Positions 1 to 7,272 of a stretch of 51,467 nt of DNA are shown piece after piece. Within the stretch, counting starts at the first letter, position 1, and each line of letters starts with the position of its first letter. The DNA comes from Chromatiaceae bacterium. GTDB taxonomy: Bacteria; Pseudomonadota; Gammaproteobacteria; Chromatiales; Chromatiaceae. A model generated the notes under the pieces. It was not told the origin of the DNA, ran no database searches, and saw nothing but the letters and a program-made list of their open reading frames with translations. A program made the translations under genes and the position numbers. The DNA lies in assembly GCA_025458165.1 (NCBI GenBank), contig JALOTB010000018.1:1-51467 (forward strand), in the 5' to 3' direction.

Positions 1-633
1 GCCGGCGAAGACCAGCCGGTCCTCGACCACCTCCACCACCAGGCTCCCCTCGGTATGGGCGGTGCCCACCGGGATCACCCGCAGGGTGACGCCGCCGAGG
101 ACGAGCTCGGTGGTCGCGTCGATCGGCCGCTCCGGCTGGCCGGGGGGCGTGATGCCACCAGGCTCGAGCCCCAGCACCGCCTCGGCCGCGGCGGCCATCT
201 CGGCACCCTGACCCGCGATCCGGGGGACCGCCGGGGCACCGGCAATGATTTCAGCCCCGGCGGCCCGAAGGACGGCATTGCCGAGCACCCGGTGCGGCTG
301 GCTGTTGGTGTTGATGGCGTAGCGGACCGGGCGATCGGTGACCTTCGCGATCTGGGCGAGCATGGCCTTGGCCATGGGGTCGCCGTAGCCCGTGTCGATC
401 ACCGCAACCGCCTCGCTCCCGACCACGAAGCCCAAGTTCATCCGATACCCCTGGTTCTCACGGCTCGGTGCGCCATAAGGGCCGATCCAGGCCCAGGCGT
501 GCTCGGAGACCTGGACAGGGGCGGGTAAGGGTCCCTCGGCCGCGGCGGGCAGGGCCAAGAGGGGCAGGAGCAGCAGGACGGCGCCGCGGCTCAGCCGCAG
601 GGTCAGGGACCGGTGATCGGTTGAGATGGGCAT
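1..633 (-). CDS. Exported metallo-beta-lactamase-fold protein with degenerate metal motif (3' end cut by window)
   Basis: Reading the minus strand from the ATG at 633 gives 211 codons open to the window edge, so the C-terminus is missing. The N-terminus is a signal peptide (basic start, Leu-rich core, cleavage near ALPAAAEG). The body matches the MBL hydrolases related to SoxH/quinoprotein relay enzymes: a VIDTGYG strand-loop near residue 75, then INTNSQPHRVLGN where the family normally has NTHxHxDHxxGN. Three of the four usual His/Asp ligands in that loop are replaced, and the single His does not sit in a usual ligand position. A later GTAHTEG retains the next His. The fold call is good; hydrolase activity is doubtful. 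The weak RBS AGGA lies 9 nt before the ATG. Confidence 0.75.
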   Translation of the reverse strand, partial: MPISTDHRSLTLRLSRGAVLLLLPLLALPAAAEGPLPAPVQVSEHAWAWIGPYGAPSRENQGYRMNLGFVVGSEAVAVIDTGYGDPMAKAMLAQIAKVTDRPVRYAINTNSQPHRVLGNAVLRAAGAEIIAGAPAVPRIAGQGAEMAAAAEAVLGLEPGGITPPGQPERPIDATTELVLGGVTLRVIPVGTAHTEGSLVVEVVEDRLVFAG

Positions 634-671
634 GAAGATAATCCTGGTGGTCAGTCTGGTGAACTCGAACA

Positions 672-718
672 CACCCCGGTCGAGCGGGGTGCGGGTGAAG
701 GGCCGGGAGAGCCCGGCC
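672..718. repeat. Two tandem perfect hairpins between gene ends
   Basis: CACCCCG/CGGGGTG (672-678 with 685-691, loop 6) is followed by GGCCGGG/CCCGGCC (701-707 with 712-718, loop AGAG). They lie between the end of the cysteine desulfurase operon and the start of the next minus-strand gene. Neither strand has a T-run after the stem, so they may act as a Rho-assisted terminator or 5'-UTR structure. Confidence 0.45.
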
Positions 719-811
719 CAAAAGCCTGGTGGTTAGTGTGCGCCCGCAGCCGTTCCACCTCCCGCGCAGGGTCAGGTGAGGGCCAGCATCGGCCGGCCCC
801 CGGGAGATCGG

Positions 812-1960
812 TCACGCGCCCGCCTCTTGCACCAGGCTGTGCCAGCTTGCCGCAAGGGTCTCGGCGGCACTGGCGATCTCGTCGTCCGTGGTGGGCTCGC
901 CGAGGCTGAGCCGCACCGCCCCCCGGGCCCGCTCGGCGGATACCCCCATGGCGCCGAGCACCCCGCTCACGGCATCGCCCCCCTCGTGACAGGCCGAGCC
1001 CACGGACGCGGCGATCCCAGGGATGCGGGCCAAGAGCTCCCGACCGCTCACGCCGGGGAGGCTAAGGTGCAGGGTGTTGGGCAGGCGCTCCTCGGGGTGG
1101 CCGTTGAGCACCAGGCCGGGAATCGCCGCGGCGAGCCGTTGGTGAAGGGCATCGCGGCGCTCCTGCAGCCGTCCGCCGCTGCCGGGCAGCCGGGACCGGG
1201 CGAGCTCGGCCGCGGCCCCGAGGGCGACGAGGTGCGGCACGTTCTCGGTGCCCGGGCGCAGGCCGTGCTCGTGCCCGGCGCCGAACTGGATCGGGGAGAT
1301 GGGCGTGCCGACCCGCACGAAGAGCGCCCCGACTCCCTTGGGGGCGTAGAGCTTGTGCCCGGCGACGGTCAAGAGGTCTACCCCGAGGGCGTCGATGTCG
1401 ATCGGGATCTTGCCGGCCGACTGGGCGGCGTCGGTATGGAAGAGCGCCCCGCGCGCGTGGGCAAGGGCCGCCAGCTCGGCGATCGGCTGGACCGTGCCGA
1501 CCTCGTTGTTGGCGTGCATCACCGAGACCAGCACGGTGTCATCGCGCAGGGCGCCGGCCAGGTCCTTGGGCGAGACGCGGCCGTATTCGTCGACGGGCAG
1601 CACCGTCAGGTCCCAGCCCTGCTCCGCGAGCTGCGCCATGGGCCGGGCGACCGCGGGGTGCTCGACGGCGCTGGTGATGAGATGCCGGCCGCGCCCCCGC
1701 AGCGCCTGCGCCACGCCCAGGATGGCGAGGTTGTTGGCCTCGGTGGCGCAGCCCGTGAAGACGATTTCTCCCGGCCCCGCCCCGATCAGGGCCGCGACCT
1801 GCGCCCGCGCCCGAGTCACCGCCTGCTGCGCCTCCCGACCGTAGGCATGGCTGGAGGACGGGTTGCCGAAGTGCTCACGCAGATACGGCAGCATGGCCTC
1901 CAGCACCTCGGACGCGACGGGGGTGGTGGCGTTGTAGTCGAGATAGATGGGCGGGCTCAC
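812..1960 (-). CDS. Cysteine desulfurase, NifS/IscS-like
   Basis: A 382-aa PLP enzyme that would release sulfur from L-cysteine as an enzyme persulfide, leaving alanine. It starts with YLDYNATTP; the PLP Schiff-base lysine is K203 in VAGHKLYAPKG and the persulfide cysteine is C324 in ASVGSACHEGG. The HTDAAQ stretch (175-180) is the usual pyridine-contacting Asp region. The GTG start at 1960 overlaps the TGA of the upstream PLP enzyme (GTGA), implying translational coupling. The absence of iscR/iscU/hscA nearby argues against the housekeeping Isc locus. I infer a role in sulfur mobilisation together with its two upstream partners. Confidence 0.9.
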   Translation of the reverse strand: MSPPIYLDYNATTPVASEVLEAMLPYLREHFGNPSSSHAYGREAQQAVTRARAQVAALIGAGPGEIVFTGCATEANNLAILGVAQALRGRGRHLITSAVEHPAVARPMAQLAEQGWDLTVLPVDEYGRVSPKDLAGALRDDTVLVSVMHANNEVGTVQPIAELAALAHARGALFHTDAAQSAGKIPIDIDALGVDLLTVAGHKLYAPKGVGALFVRVGTPISPIQFGAGHEHGLRPGTENVPHLVALGAAAELARSRLPGSGGRLQERRDALHQRLAAAIPGLVLNGHPEERLPNTLHLSLPGVSGRELLARIPGIAASVGSACHEGGDAVSGVLGAMGVSAERARGAVRLSLGEPTTDDEIASAAETLAASWHSLVQEAGA

Positions 1961-3123
1961 CGCAGGGCCTGCACCAGGTCGGAAATCAGATCCTCGGGGT
2001 CCTCGAGCCCGACCGAGAGCCGGATCATCCCGTCTGCGATCCCGCGGCGCGCCCGCTCCTCGGGGCTCAGGCCGTGGTGGGTGGTGGTGACGGGCTGGGT
2101 GGCCAGGCTCTCGACCCCGCCGAGGCTGGGCGCAATGGCGAAGAGCCGCAGCCGGTCCACCACGGCGGAGGCTGCCGCACCGCCGCCGGTCACCTCGATG
2201 GTGAGCATGCCGCCGAAGCCGGACATCTGCCGGGCCGCAAGGGCATGCCCGGGGAAGCTCGCGAGCCCCGGGTAGAGCACCCGGGCGACCCTGGGGTGCC
2301 CGTCCATCGCTTGGGCGACGGCCAGGGCCGAGGCGTTCTGGGCGCGCACCCGGACCACCAGGGTGCGGAGGCTGCGCGCGAGCAGGGCGGCGATCTCTGG
2401 GGCCGGAGTCGAGCCCAGGTTCTTGCGCCAGTTCCAGACCCCGTCGATCAGGGCCTTGGACCCCATCAGCGCCCCGGCGGTGAGGTCGCTGTGGCCCCCC
2501 AGGTACTTGGTGGCGCTGTGCACCACCAGATCGGCCCCGAGGGCCAGGGGCTGCTGGTTGACCGGCGAGGCGAAGGTGTTGTCCACCACCAGCAGGGCGC
2601 CATGGGCATGGGCCCGGTCGGCGATGGCGGCAATGTCGAAGACCTCCAGGGTCGGATTGGTCGGGGTCTCCAGGAAGACCAGACCGGCGCCCGCTTCGAG
2701 CAGGGCGCCCAGGCGCTCCAGCTCGCCGCCGAGCAGGAGGTGGGTGCGGATGCCGAGCTGCGGGAGCTGCTGCCCAATCAGCTCCAGGGTGCCGCCGTAG
2801 GCATCCCCGATACCGATCACCCCGCCCCGCCCGTGGGCGAGGAGGACGGCGGCCTCGGCCGCCATGCCGGAGGCGAAGGCCAGTGCCGCCTCGGCCCCCT
2901 CGATCGCGGCAAGCTTGGCCTCCAGCGACAGGATCGTAGGATTGAGCCCATAGCGGGTATAGAGCGCGCCGCTCGTGCGGCCCTCGACCACGTCGAGGAT
3001 CGCCGCCGTCGAGGGGAAGGCGAAGGTCGTCGAGGTATAGACCGGGGTGTGCGGGCTGCCATGGGCGTCCTTGAGCTCCCCGGCGTGCACGCACAGGGTT
3101 CCCAGGCGTTGCGACTCAGGCAT
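1957..3123 (-). CDS. Cystathionine gamma-synthase/gamma-lyase family PLP enzyme
   Basis: A 388-aa trans-sulfuration enzyme of the Cys/Met-metabolism PLP family (MetB/MetC/CGL/MetZ). The PLP lysine is K206 in HSATKYLGGHSD, VVDNTFASP (179-187) is the cofactor-ring strand, and the C-terminus has the usual IRLSVGLEDPEDLI signature. Sequence alone does not separate gamma-synthase, gamma-lyase and O-acyl-homoserine sulfhydrylase. Adjacency to a cysteine desulfurase makes cystathionine-to-cysteine lyase an attractive reading: cysteine made here could feed the next enzyme. The start overlaps the upstream small gene by 8 nt and the stop overlaps the desulfurase GTG. Confidence 0.88.
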   Translation of the reverse strand: MPESQRLGTLCVHAGELKDAHGSPHTPVYTSTTFAFPSTAAILDVVEGRTSGALYTRYGLNPTILSLEAKLAAIEGAEAALAFASGMAAEAAVLLAHGRGGVIGIGDAYGGTLELIGQQLPQLGIRTHLLLGGELERLGALLEAGAGLVFLETPTNPTLEVFDIAAIADRAHAHGALLVVDNTFASPVNQQPLALGADLVVHSATKYLGGHSDLTAGALMGSKALIDGVWNWRKNLGSTPAPEIAALLARSLRTLVVRVRAQNASALAVAQAMDGHPRVARVLYPGLASFPGHALAARQMSGFGGMLTIEVTGGGAAASAVVDRLRLFAIAPSLGGVESLATQPVTTTHHGLSPEERARRGIADGMIRLSVGLEDPEDLISDLVQALR

Positions 3124-3430
3124 GGCTCCACTCCTCCATCCACCGCTCTTGCGTGGTCTCCAGGATGCGCTGCAGATCGGCGACCTCGGCCTCGCTAAGC
3201 CGATCGCGAAGGCCCTGGGCGATGTCCTCGGGAGAGACGATGACGCCGTCGGACGGCTTCACCAATGTGTCGCCAATCAGCAAGGCGGGCGGCGGCAACT
3301 CGGCGCTGCCATCGCAATAGCGCACCTCGGGCTCATAGCCCAAGGACTCACGCAGCGCCTCGGCATAGCGCATGTAGAGCGAGCAACGTCCCCCGGGGGG
3401 CTGCTTGGAGAGAACGGTGATTGCAGACAT
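3116..3430 (-). CDS. Conserved-looking 104-aa protein heading a sulfur-mobilising operon
   Basis: Unrecognised. The 104-aa soluble protein has no signal peptide or membrane segment. It contains two Cys (C16 in GGRCSLY and C39 in VRYCDG) and an ILETTQERW helix near the C-terminus. The arrangement (short beta strand, Cys, helix, VRYCDG, then PPALLIGDTLVKPSDGVIVSPEDI) is compatible with a small thioredoxin-like fold, but there is no CxxC. It starts at ATG 3430 behind GGAGGAG/AAGGAAG and overlaps the downstream PLP enzyme by 8 nt. Tight coupling to two sulfur-handling PLP enzymes suggests a persulfide carrier or adaptor; that is inference only. Confidence 0.75.
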   Translation of the reverse strand: MSAITVLSKQPPGGRCSLYMRYAEALRESLGYEPEVRYCDGSAELPPPALLIGDTLVKPSDGVIVSPEDIAQGLRDRLSEAEVADLQRILETTQERWMEEWSHA

Positions 3431-3613
3431 CTTCCTTCAATCTCCTCCAGAGGCATAGCGCAACACGGCGCAGTTTGTATTGTTGTATTTGCGGGCAGCG
3501 AACCGCCCATCGTGACCTTCGATCAACAGCTTCGCACCCGCTCCTCAGTCAGGGCGCCGCCTGGCCCGGACCAGGGCAGGCAAATACACTGAAGCGAGCG
3601 ATTCGCGAGCAGG

Positions 3614-3633
3614 TTGAGCTCTGTGGAGCTCAA
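3614..3633. terminator. Perfect inverted repeat downstream of the SQR gene
   Basis: TTGAGCTC-TGTG-GAGCTCAA, an 8-bp stem with a 4-nt loop, lies 27-46 nt beyond the SQR stop on its transcribed strand. No T-run follows, so an intrinsic terminator is only possible. It sits in a 229-bp gap (3431-3659) that must also hold any promoter for the small gene at 3430. Confidence 0.4.
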
Positions 3634-3659
3634 AGGCTGATCCCTCACCCACGGCTCTA

Positions 3660-4865
3660 TTACCATCCCCATTCGCCCGGCGCCGTCCTGCCGTGTCTCG
3701 CCATCCACAGGTAGTAGCGCTCGAAGGTCTTTTTGGCCCACAGCCAGCGCCGGCCCTCGCTGAAGCGGGCGACGTTGCGCGGTGGACGGAAGGGATCCGC
3801 CTTGATCAGGACCGCCCGATCTCCCATGTCGAGGATGCACTCGCCATGCAACGGGCGCGCCTTTTTCCCCCGTCCGAGTACATCAGCGGCGATGTTGTGG
3901 GCAGCCATCGCTGCCATCTGCCCGGTCATGTGGGCGGTCTTAGGGAAGTTCACGGGGACCGGCGTCTCCGCGACCGGTGGGAAGGCGACGGCGACTCCGA
4001 CGGCATAGATGTCAGAGAACCGTTGATGCCGGTAGTGCTCGTCCACCGGAACGAAGGCCTTGGGATTGCCCAGGCCAGGCGAATCGGCGATGGCCTTCAC
4101 TCCCGCGAGTGGCGGTATGATCAGCGATAAGGCCGATTCGAAGCTCGGCCCGTCGGCGAGATCGACCGCAGCGTCCGAGATCTTGGATATGGCCGCCGAG
4201 GTACAGTAGCGAATATCCCGTTGATCGAATTCCCCCTCGAGGAACTGCCGCGCCTTGCCCACCCCGCCGACGCCGAGATGCCCGAGAAAAGGCTCGGGCG
4301 TTACAAAAACGATGGGCACCCTGTGGCGCATCCGCCGGCGGCGCAGCAGGTGGTCGATCTGAAAGACAAACTCGTAGGCCGGTCCGATGCAGCTTGCCCC
4401 GGGCGCACAGCCCACCACCAAGGGACCGGGGGCATCGAAGAATGCGCGCAACGCATCCCTCGCCTCTTCCGCCTCCTGAGGGGACATCAGGGAGTGTCCG
4501 GGACCGTCGATGGGTCCGAGACCGGGAACGGCCTCGTTGGCACTGCGGTGTCCGGTCGCAATGACGAGTACGTCATACGAAAAATCGCCGGCGCCGGTGA
4601 ATACCTGCCGGGATTCCGGGTCGATTCGGGTCACGCCGGCAAGAACGAACTCGATCCCCTTGCGCTCGAAAGTCCCCGCTGGATCGAAGCTGATTTGATC
4701 GAGGCGGCGCGACCCTAGGGCGACCCAAGGCAACGAAGGGATAAAGGTGAACCGCGGATCCTTTGCGAGCACCCTGATCTCGGCCTGGGCGGGCGAGAGG
4801 CGCTTGCGCAGCTCGAAGGCCGTGGTCATGCCCCCGAAAGAAGCGCCCAGAATGAGGATCTTCAT
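3660..4865 (-). CDS. Sulfide:quinone oxidoreductase family flavoprotein
   Basis: A 401-aa FAD-dependent oxidoreductase. It has an N-terminal dinucleotide fold (ILGASFGGMTTAFEL, 5-19), a second segment VLVIATGHR (99-107) and the family core GCAPGASCIGPAYEF with C153 and C159. C343 in GECILDMGD matches the C-terminal redox Cys. The third Cys found in many SQRs after VPGLGPxxGPGHS is absent (GHSLMSPQEA), so it is not a canonical three-Cys type. The expected reaction is oxidation of sulfide to polysulfide or persulfide with electrons to quinone at the membrane. The start at 4865 is chosen because MKILILG is the classic family beginning. It is the last gene of an operon with DsrE, rhodanese-TVP38 and a hydroxylase. 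Confidence 0.85.
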   Translation of the reverse strand: MKILILGASFGGMTTAFELRKRLSPAQAEIRVLAKDPRFTFIPSLPWVALGSRRLDQISFDPAGTFERKGIEFVLAGVTRIDPESRQVFTGAGDFSYDVLVIATGHRSANEAVPGLGPIDGPGHSLMSPQEAEEARDALRAFFDAPGPLVVGCAPGASCIGPAYEFVFQIDHLLRRRRMRHRVPIVFVTPEPFLGHLGVGGVGKARQFLEGEFDQRDIRYCTSAAISKISDAAVDLADGPSFESALSLIIPPLAGVKAIADSPGLGNPKAFVPVDEHYRHQRFSDIYAVGVAVAFPPVAETPVPVNFPKTAHMTGQMAAMAAHNIAADVLGRGKKARPLHGECILDMGDRAVLIKADPFRPPRNVARFSEGRRWLWAKKTFERYYLWMARHGRTAPGEWGW

Positions 4866-4922
4866 CTGCGGCACCTCGCCAAGCCCTATCCGCCAGCCAT
4901 CGCGCACATCACGCGGCCCGCA

Positions 4923-5267
4923 TCAGAAGACCAGCACCCGTTCGGCGGCCAGGGTGCGCTCGGCCAGCTCGTCCAGCGTACTGCGCCGCGCCCCCTCGAC
5001 CAGCTCGTCATCGGTGAGGCCGCGCGCATCCATGCAGGTGCCGCAGAGCAGCAGCTCGCCCTTGCGCGCCACCGACTTCACCATCAGCTCCAGGTTGTAG
5101 TAACCCTGCGGCAGCTTCTGACCGGCCTTGGCGCAGGCCACGGCGTCGGCCATCAGGAACACACTGACCTCCGCCCCCTTGCCCTGCAGGGCCTTGGCGA
5201 GACGCAGGCCGTTGAAGCAGCGCTCGGTGCCGTAGGGCGGATCATTGAGGATGAACAGCGTCGTCAT
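4923..5267 (-). CDS. DsrE/DsrF-like sulfurtransferase subunit
   Basis: A 114-aa DsrE-fold protein (MTTLFILNDPPYGTER start, alternating alpha/beta). Candidate sulfur-relay cysteines are C75 and C78 in LLLCGTCMDARG, with C17 and C45 as extras. DsrE-family proteins accept or pass persulfide sulfur from rhodaneses. Placement 6 nt after the rhodanese-TVP38 gene and 57 nt before SQR fits a role in taking sulfur from the membrane reaction into the cytoplasm. It is not the dsrEFH operon itself, because the neighbouring dsr genes are absent. Confidence 0.85.
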   Translation of the reverse strand: MTTLFILNDPPYGTERCFNGLRLAKALQGKGAEVSVFLMADAVACAKAGQKLPQGYYNLELMVKSVARKGELLLCGTCMDARGLTDDELVEGARRSTLDELAERTLAAERVLVF

Positions 5268-5273
5268 CGGCGG

Positions 5274-6257
5274 TCACTCCGGTTGGGGATGGACGTCTTC
5301 GGCCGGCCAGCCGTTGGCCAGCCAGGCGGTCATGCCGCCCTGGATCACGTGCACCTCGCCGAAGCCGCGCCGGGCGAGCAGCGCCGCCGCCTTGGCCGAG
5401 CGGCGGTCGGTGCGGCAGACCAGCGCGATCGGGCGCTCCAGGTCGTCGGCCAGCGCGTCGAGACGGTTCGGCAAGTCCTCCAGCGGGATGTTGGTGGCGC
5501 CCGCGATGTGGCCCTGCTCGCCGATGAAGTCGGCGGCGGTGCGCACGTCGAGCACCACGAGGTCATCCCCCGCGTCGAGGCGCCGCTTGAGCTCGGTGAC
5601 CGCGAGCATCGGGCGCTGGCGCAGCCGCGCCACCAGCCGCGGCAGGAAGGCGAGCACCGCGAGCAGGGCGAGCGCGATCAGGCCGGTGCGGATCAGGCCC
5701 TCGCTGCCGGCCACCGCCTCGCGCCCGGCGAAGCCCAGATAGGTGTAGGCGAGCGCCGCCGGCAGCATGAAGACCAGGGTCGCGAGGAGATACGCGAGGA
5801 ACGGGATGCGGGTCAGCCCGAGCGCATAGTTCAGCAGGTTGAAGGGAAACAGCGGCACCAGCCGGGTGAAGGCGACGAAGCGCCAGCCCTCGGCCTCGAC
5901 CCCCTGGACCAGGCGCCCAAGCAGCCCCTTGGCGCGTGCCTGCACCCAGTCGGCGGCGAGATGGCGGGCGACGAGGAAGGCCAACCCCGCCCCCAGCGTG
6001 GCGCCAATCAGGTTGTAGAGCGTCCCCCACAGGGGGCCGAACAGGGCCCCGCCGGCAAGCGTCAGCACCGATCCCGGGAGGAATAGCACCGTGGCCGCGG
6101 CGTAGAGCCCGATGAAGAGCAGAGGTCCAGCCGCGCCGGCCCCGCTCACCCAGGCATCCAGGGCGGCGGGATCGAGCCGGTCGCGGTAGGTCAGGGCGAG
6201 CGCGATCGCGCCGGCCAGCAGCGAGGCCCCGAGGACGCGCGCCAGGGTGCGGCTCAT
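5274..6257 (-). CDS. TVP38/DedA-like membrane protein fused to a C-terminal rhodanese
   Basis: A 327-aa fusion. Residues 1-210 hold about six hydrophobic segments of the SNARE-associated/TVP38-TMEM64 type, with FTRLVPLFPFNLLNYALG (130-147) as its hallmark. Residues 222-327 are a rhodanese domain with LVVLDVRTAADFIGEQGHI and the active-site loop CRTDRRS (C281), so the catalytic Cys is present. It would transfer sulfane sulfur at the cytoplasmic face of the membrane. The ATG overlaps the upstream hydroxylase stop (ATGA) and a DsrE gene follows after 6 nt. Confidence 0.9.
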   Translation of the reverse strand: MSRTLARVLGASLLAGAIALALTYRDRLDPAALDAWVSGAGAAGPLLFIGLYAAATVLFLPGSVLTLAGGALFGPLWGTLYNLIGATLGAGLAFLVARHLAADWVQARAKGLLGRLVQGVEAEGWRFVAFTRLVPLFPFNLLNYALGLTRIPFLAYLLATLVFMLPAALAYTYLGFAGREAVAGSEGLIRTGLIALALLAVLAFLPRLVARLRQRPMLAVTELKRRLDAGDDLVVLDVRTAADFIGEQGHIAGATNIPLEDLPNRLDALADDLERPIALVCRTDRRSAKAAALLARRGFGEVHVIQGGMTAWLANGWPAEDVHPQPE

Positions 6258-7126
6258 CGGGACCCTCCTCCGTCCGCGCCCGGCTCGGACCAATTGCGGC
6301 GGTTGATGGCGTAGCCGGTGACCGTACCCCGAAACGGCAGGGCCAGCATCCCGGGGAGCCGGTCGACCTCGCGCGGGTCGCGGTGATCGCGGATGCCGAT
6401 GGTCATGCCCACGTGCCCCGCCCGCGGCTGGTCGCGGTAGGTGCCGAAGAGGCGGTCCCAGATCGACAGGTTGAAGCCGAAGTTGGAGTTGGTCTCGTCG
6501 TCCTCGATGGAGTGGTGCACCCGGTGCATGTCCGGGGTGACCAGCACCCAGCGCAGCCAGCCGTCGAGCGTGAGCGGCAGGCGCACGTTGCCGTGGTTGA
6601 ACATGGCGGTGGCGTTGAGCAGCACCTCGAAGATTACCACCGCCACCACCGAGGGCCCGAGCACCAGAATGGTCGCGAACTTGATCAGCATCGAGAGCAG
6701 GATCTCCAGCGGATGGAAGCGCGCCCCGGTGGTGAGGTCGTAGTCGAGATCGGCGTGGTGCACCCGGTGCAGCCGCCAGAGCGCCGGGATGGCGTGCACC
6801 ATCACGTGCTGCAGCCAGATCGCGAAATCGAGCGCGACGACGGCGATCACGACCGCCAGCACCGGGGGCAGCGGATAGAGGTTGAGCACTCCCCAGCCCT
6901 GCTCGGCCGCGATCGCCGCCACCCCGACCGCCGCGGCGGGAAACAGCAGGCGCAGCAGCAGGGTGTTGAGCACCACCAGACCGATGTTGTTGCCCCAACG
7001 TTGGGCCTTGGACACCGTCAGCGCCCGTCGCGGGGCGGCGAGCTCCCACAGGGCCATGAGTGCGAAGATGCCAAAGAAGGCGGCGAGGCGGATCGCCGCC
7101 TCGTGGGTCTGGATGAAGCTCTCCAA
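6254..7126 (-). CDS. Sterol desaturase/fatty acid hydroxylase superfamily membrane protein
   Basis: A 290-aa integral-membrane di-iron enzyme with the three His clusters HVMVH (107-111), HRVHH (120-124) and a second HRVHH near 210, plus GARFHP. Family members hydroxylate or desaturate lipids, carotenoids or sterols using oxygen; the substrate is unknown. The start is set at TTG 7126 because GGAGG lies 8 nt upstream; an upstream in-frame TTG at 7153 has no RBS. It is the first gene of the SQR operon, and a palindromic operator lies 68 nt upstream. An oxygen-requiring enzyme beside SQR in a phototroph is unexpected. Confidence 0.85.
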   Translation of the reverse strand: MESFIQTHEAAIRLAAFFGIFALMALWELAAPRRALTVSKAQRWGNNIGLVVLNTLLLRLLFPAAAVGVAAIAAEQGWGVLNLYPLPPVLAVVIAVVALDFAIWLQHVMVHAIPALWRLHRVHHADLDYDLTTGARFHPLEILLSMLIKFATILVLGPSVVAVVIFEVLLNATAMFNHGNVRLPLTLDGWLRWVLVTPDMHRVHHSIEDDETNSNFGFNLSIWDRLFGTYRDQPRAGHVGMTIGIRDHRDPREVDRLPGMLALPFRGTVTGYAINRRNWSEPGADGGGSR

Positions 7127-7193
7127 GGTCAGGGCCTCCGCGGGCCGGGCCAAAGATTCACTGCCGCTAAGCGTGGCAGATCAGGCCCTGATG

Positions 7194-7211
7194 TTCAACC
7201 CTTCGGTTGAA
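7194..7211. promoter_or_regulatory. Palindromic operator TTCAAC-N6-GTTGAA before the SQR operon
   Basis: A perfect 6+6 inverted repeat with CCTTCG as spacer; on the minus strand it reads CATTCAAC-CGAAGG-GTTGAAC. It sits 68 nt upstream of the first gene of the minus-strand operon. An almost identical element lies in front of the ArsR-rhodanese gene at 8456-8473. Operator function is inferred from this recurrence. Confidence 0.6.
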
Positions 7212-7272
7212 TGTGTTTCCCGGCAGCTCGCTCGCCCCGTCCGGGAGCCTGGTCGCGGCCGCGCCATCCGTC

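Noticed and set aside
776..2275. A long plus-strand open frame opposite the desulfurase operon
   Set aside because: It is an antisense shadow created by high GC; composition is Arg/Gly/Pro-rich and there is no recognisable domain.
812..3094. A 760-codon minus-strand reading spanning the desulfurase and the PLP gene
   Set aside because: Its first ~375 codons lie out of frame with the clear cystathionine-type gene and are Arg/Pro/Gly-rich without motifs; the real desulfurase starts at GTG 1960.
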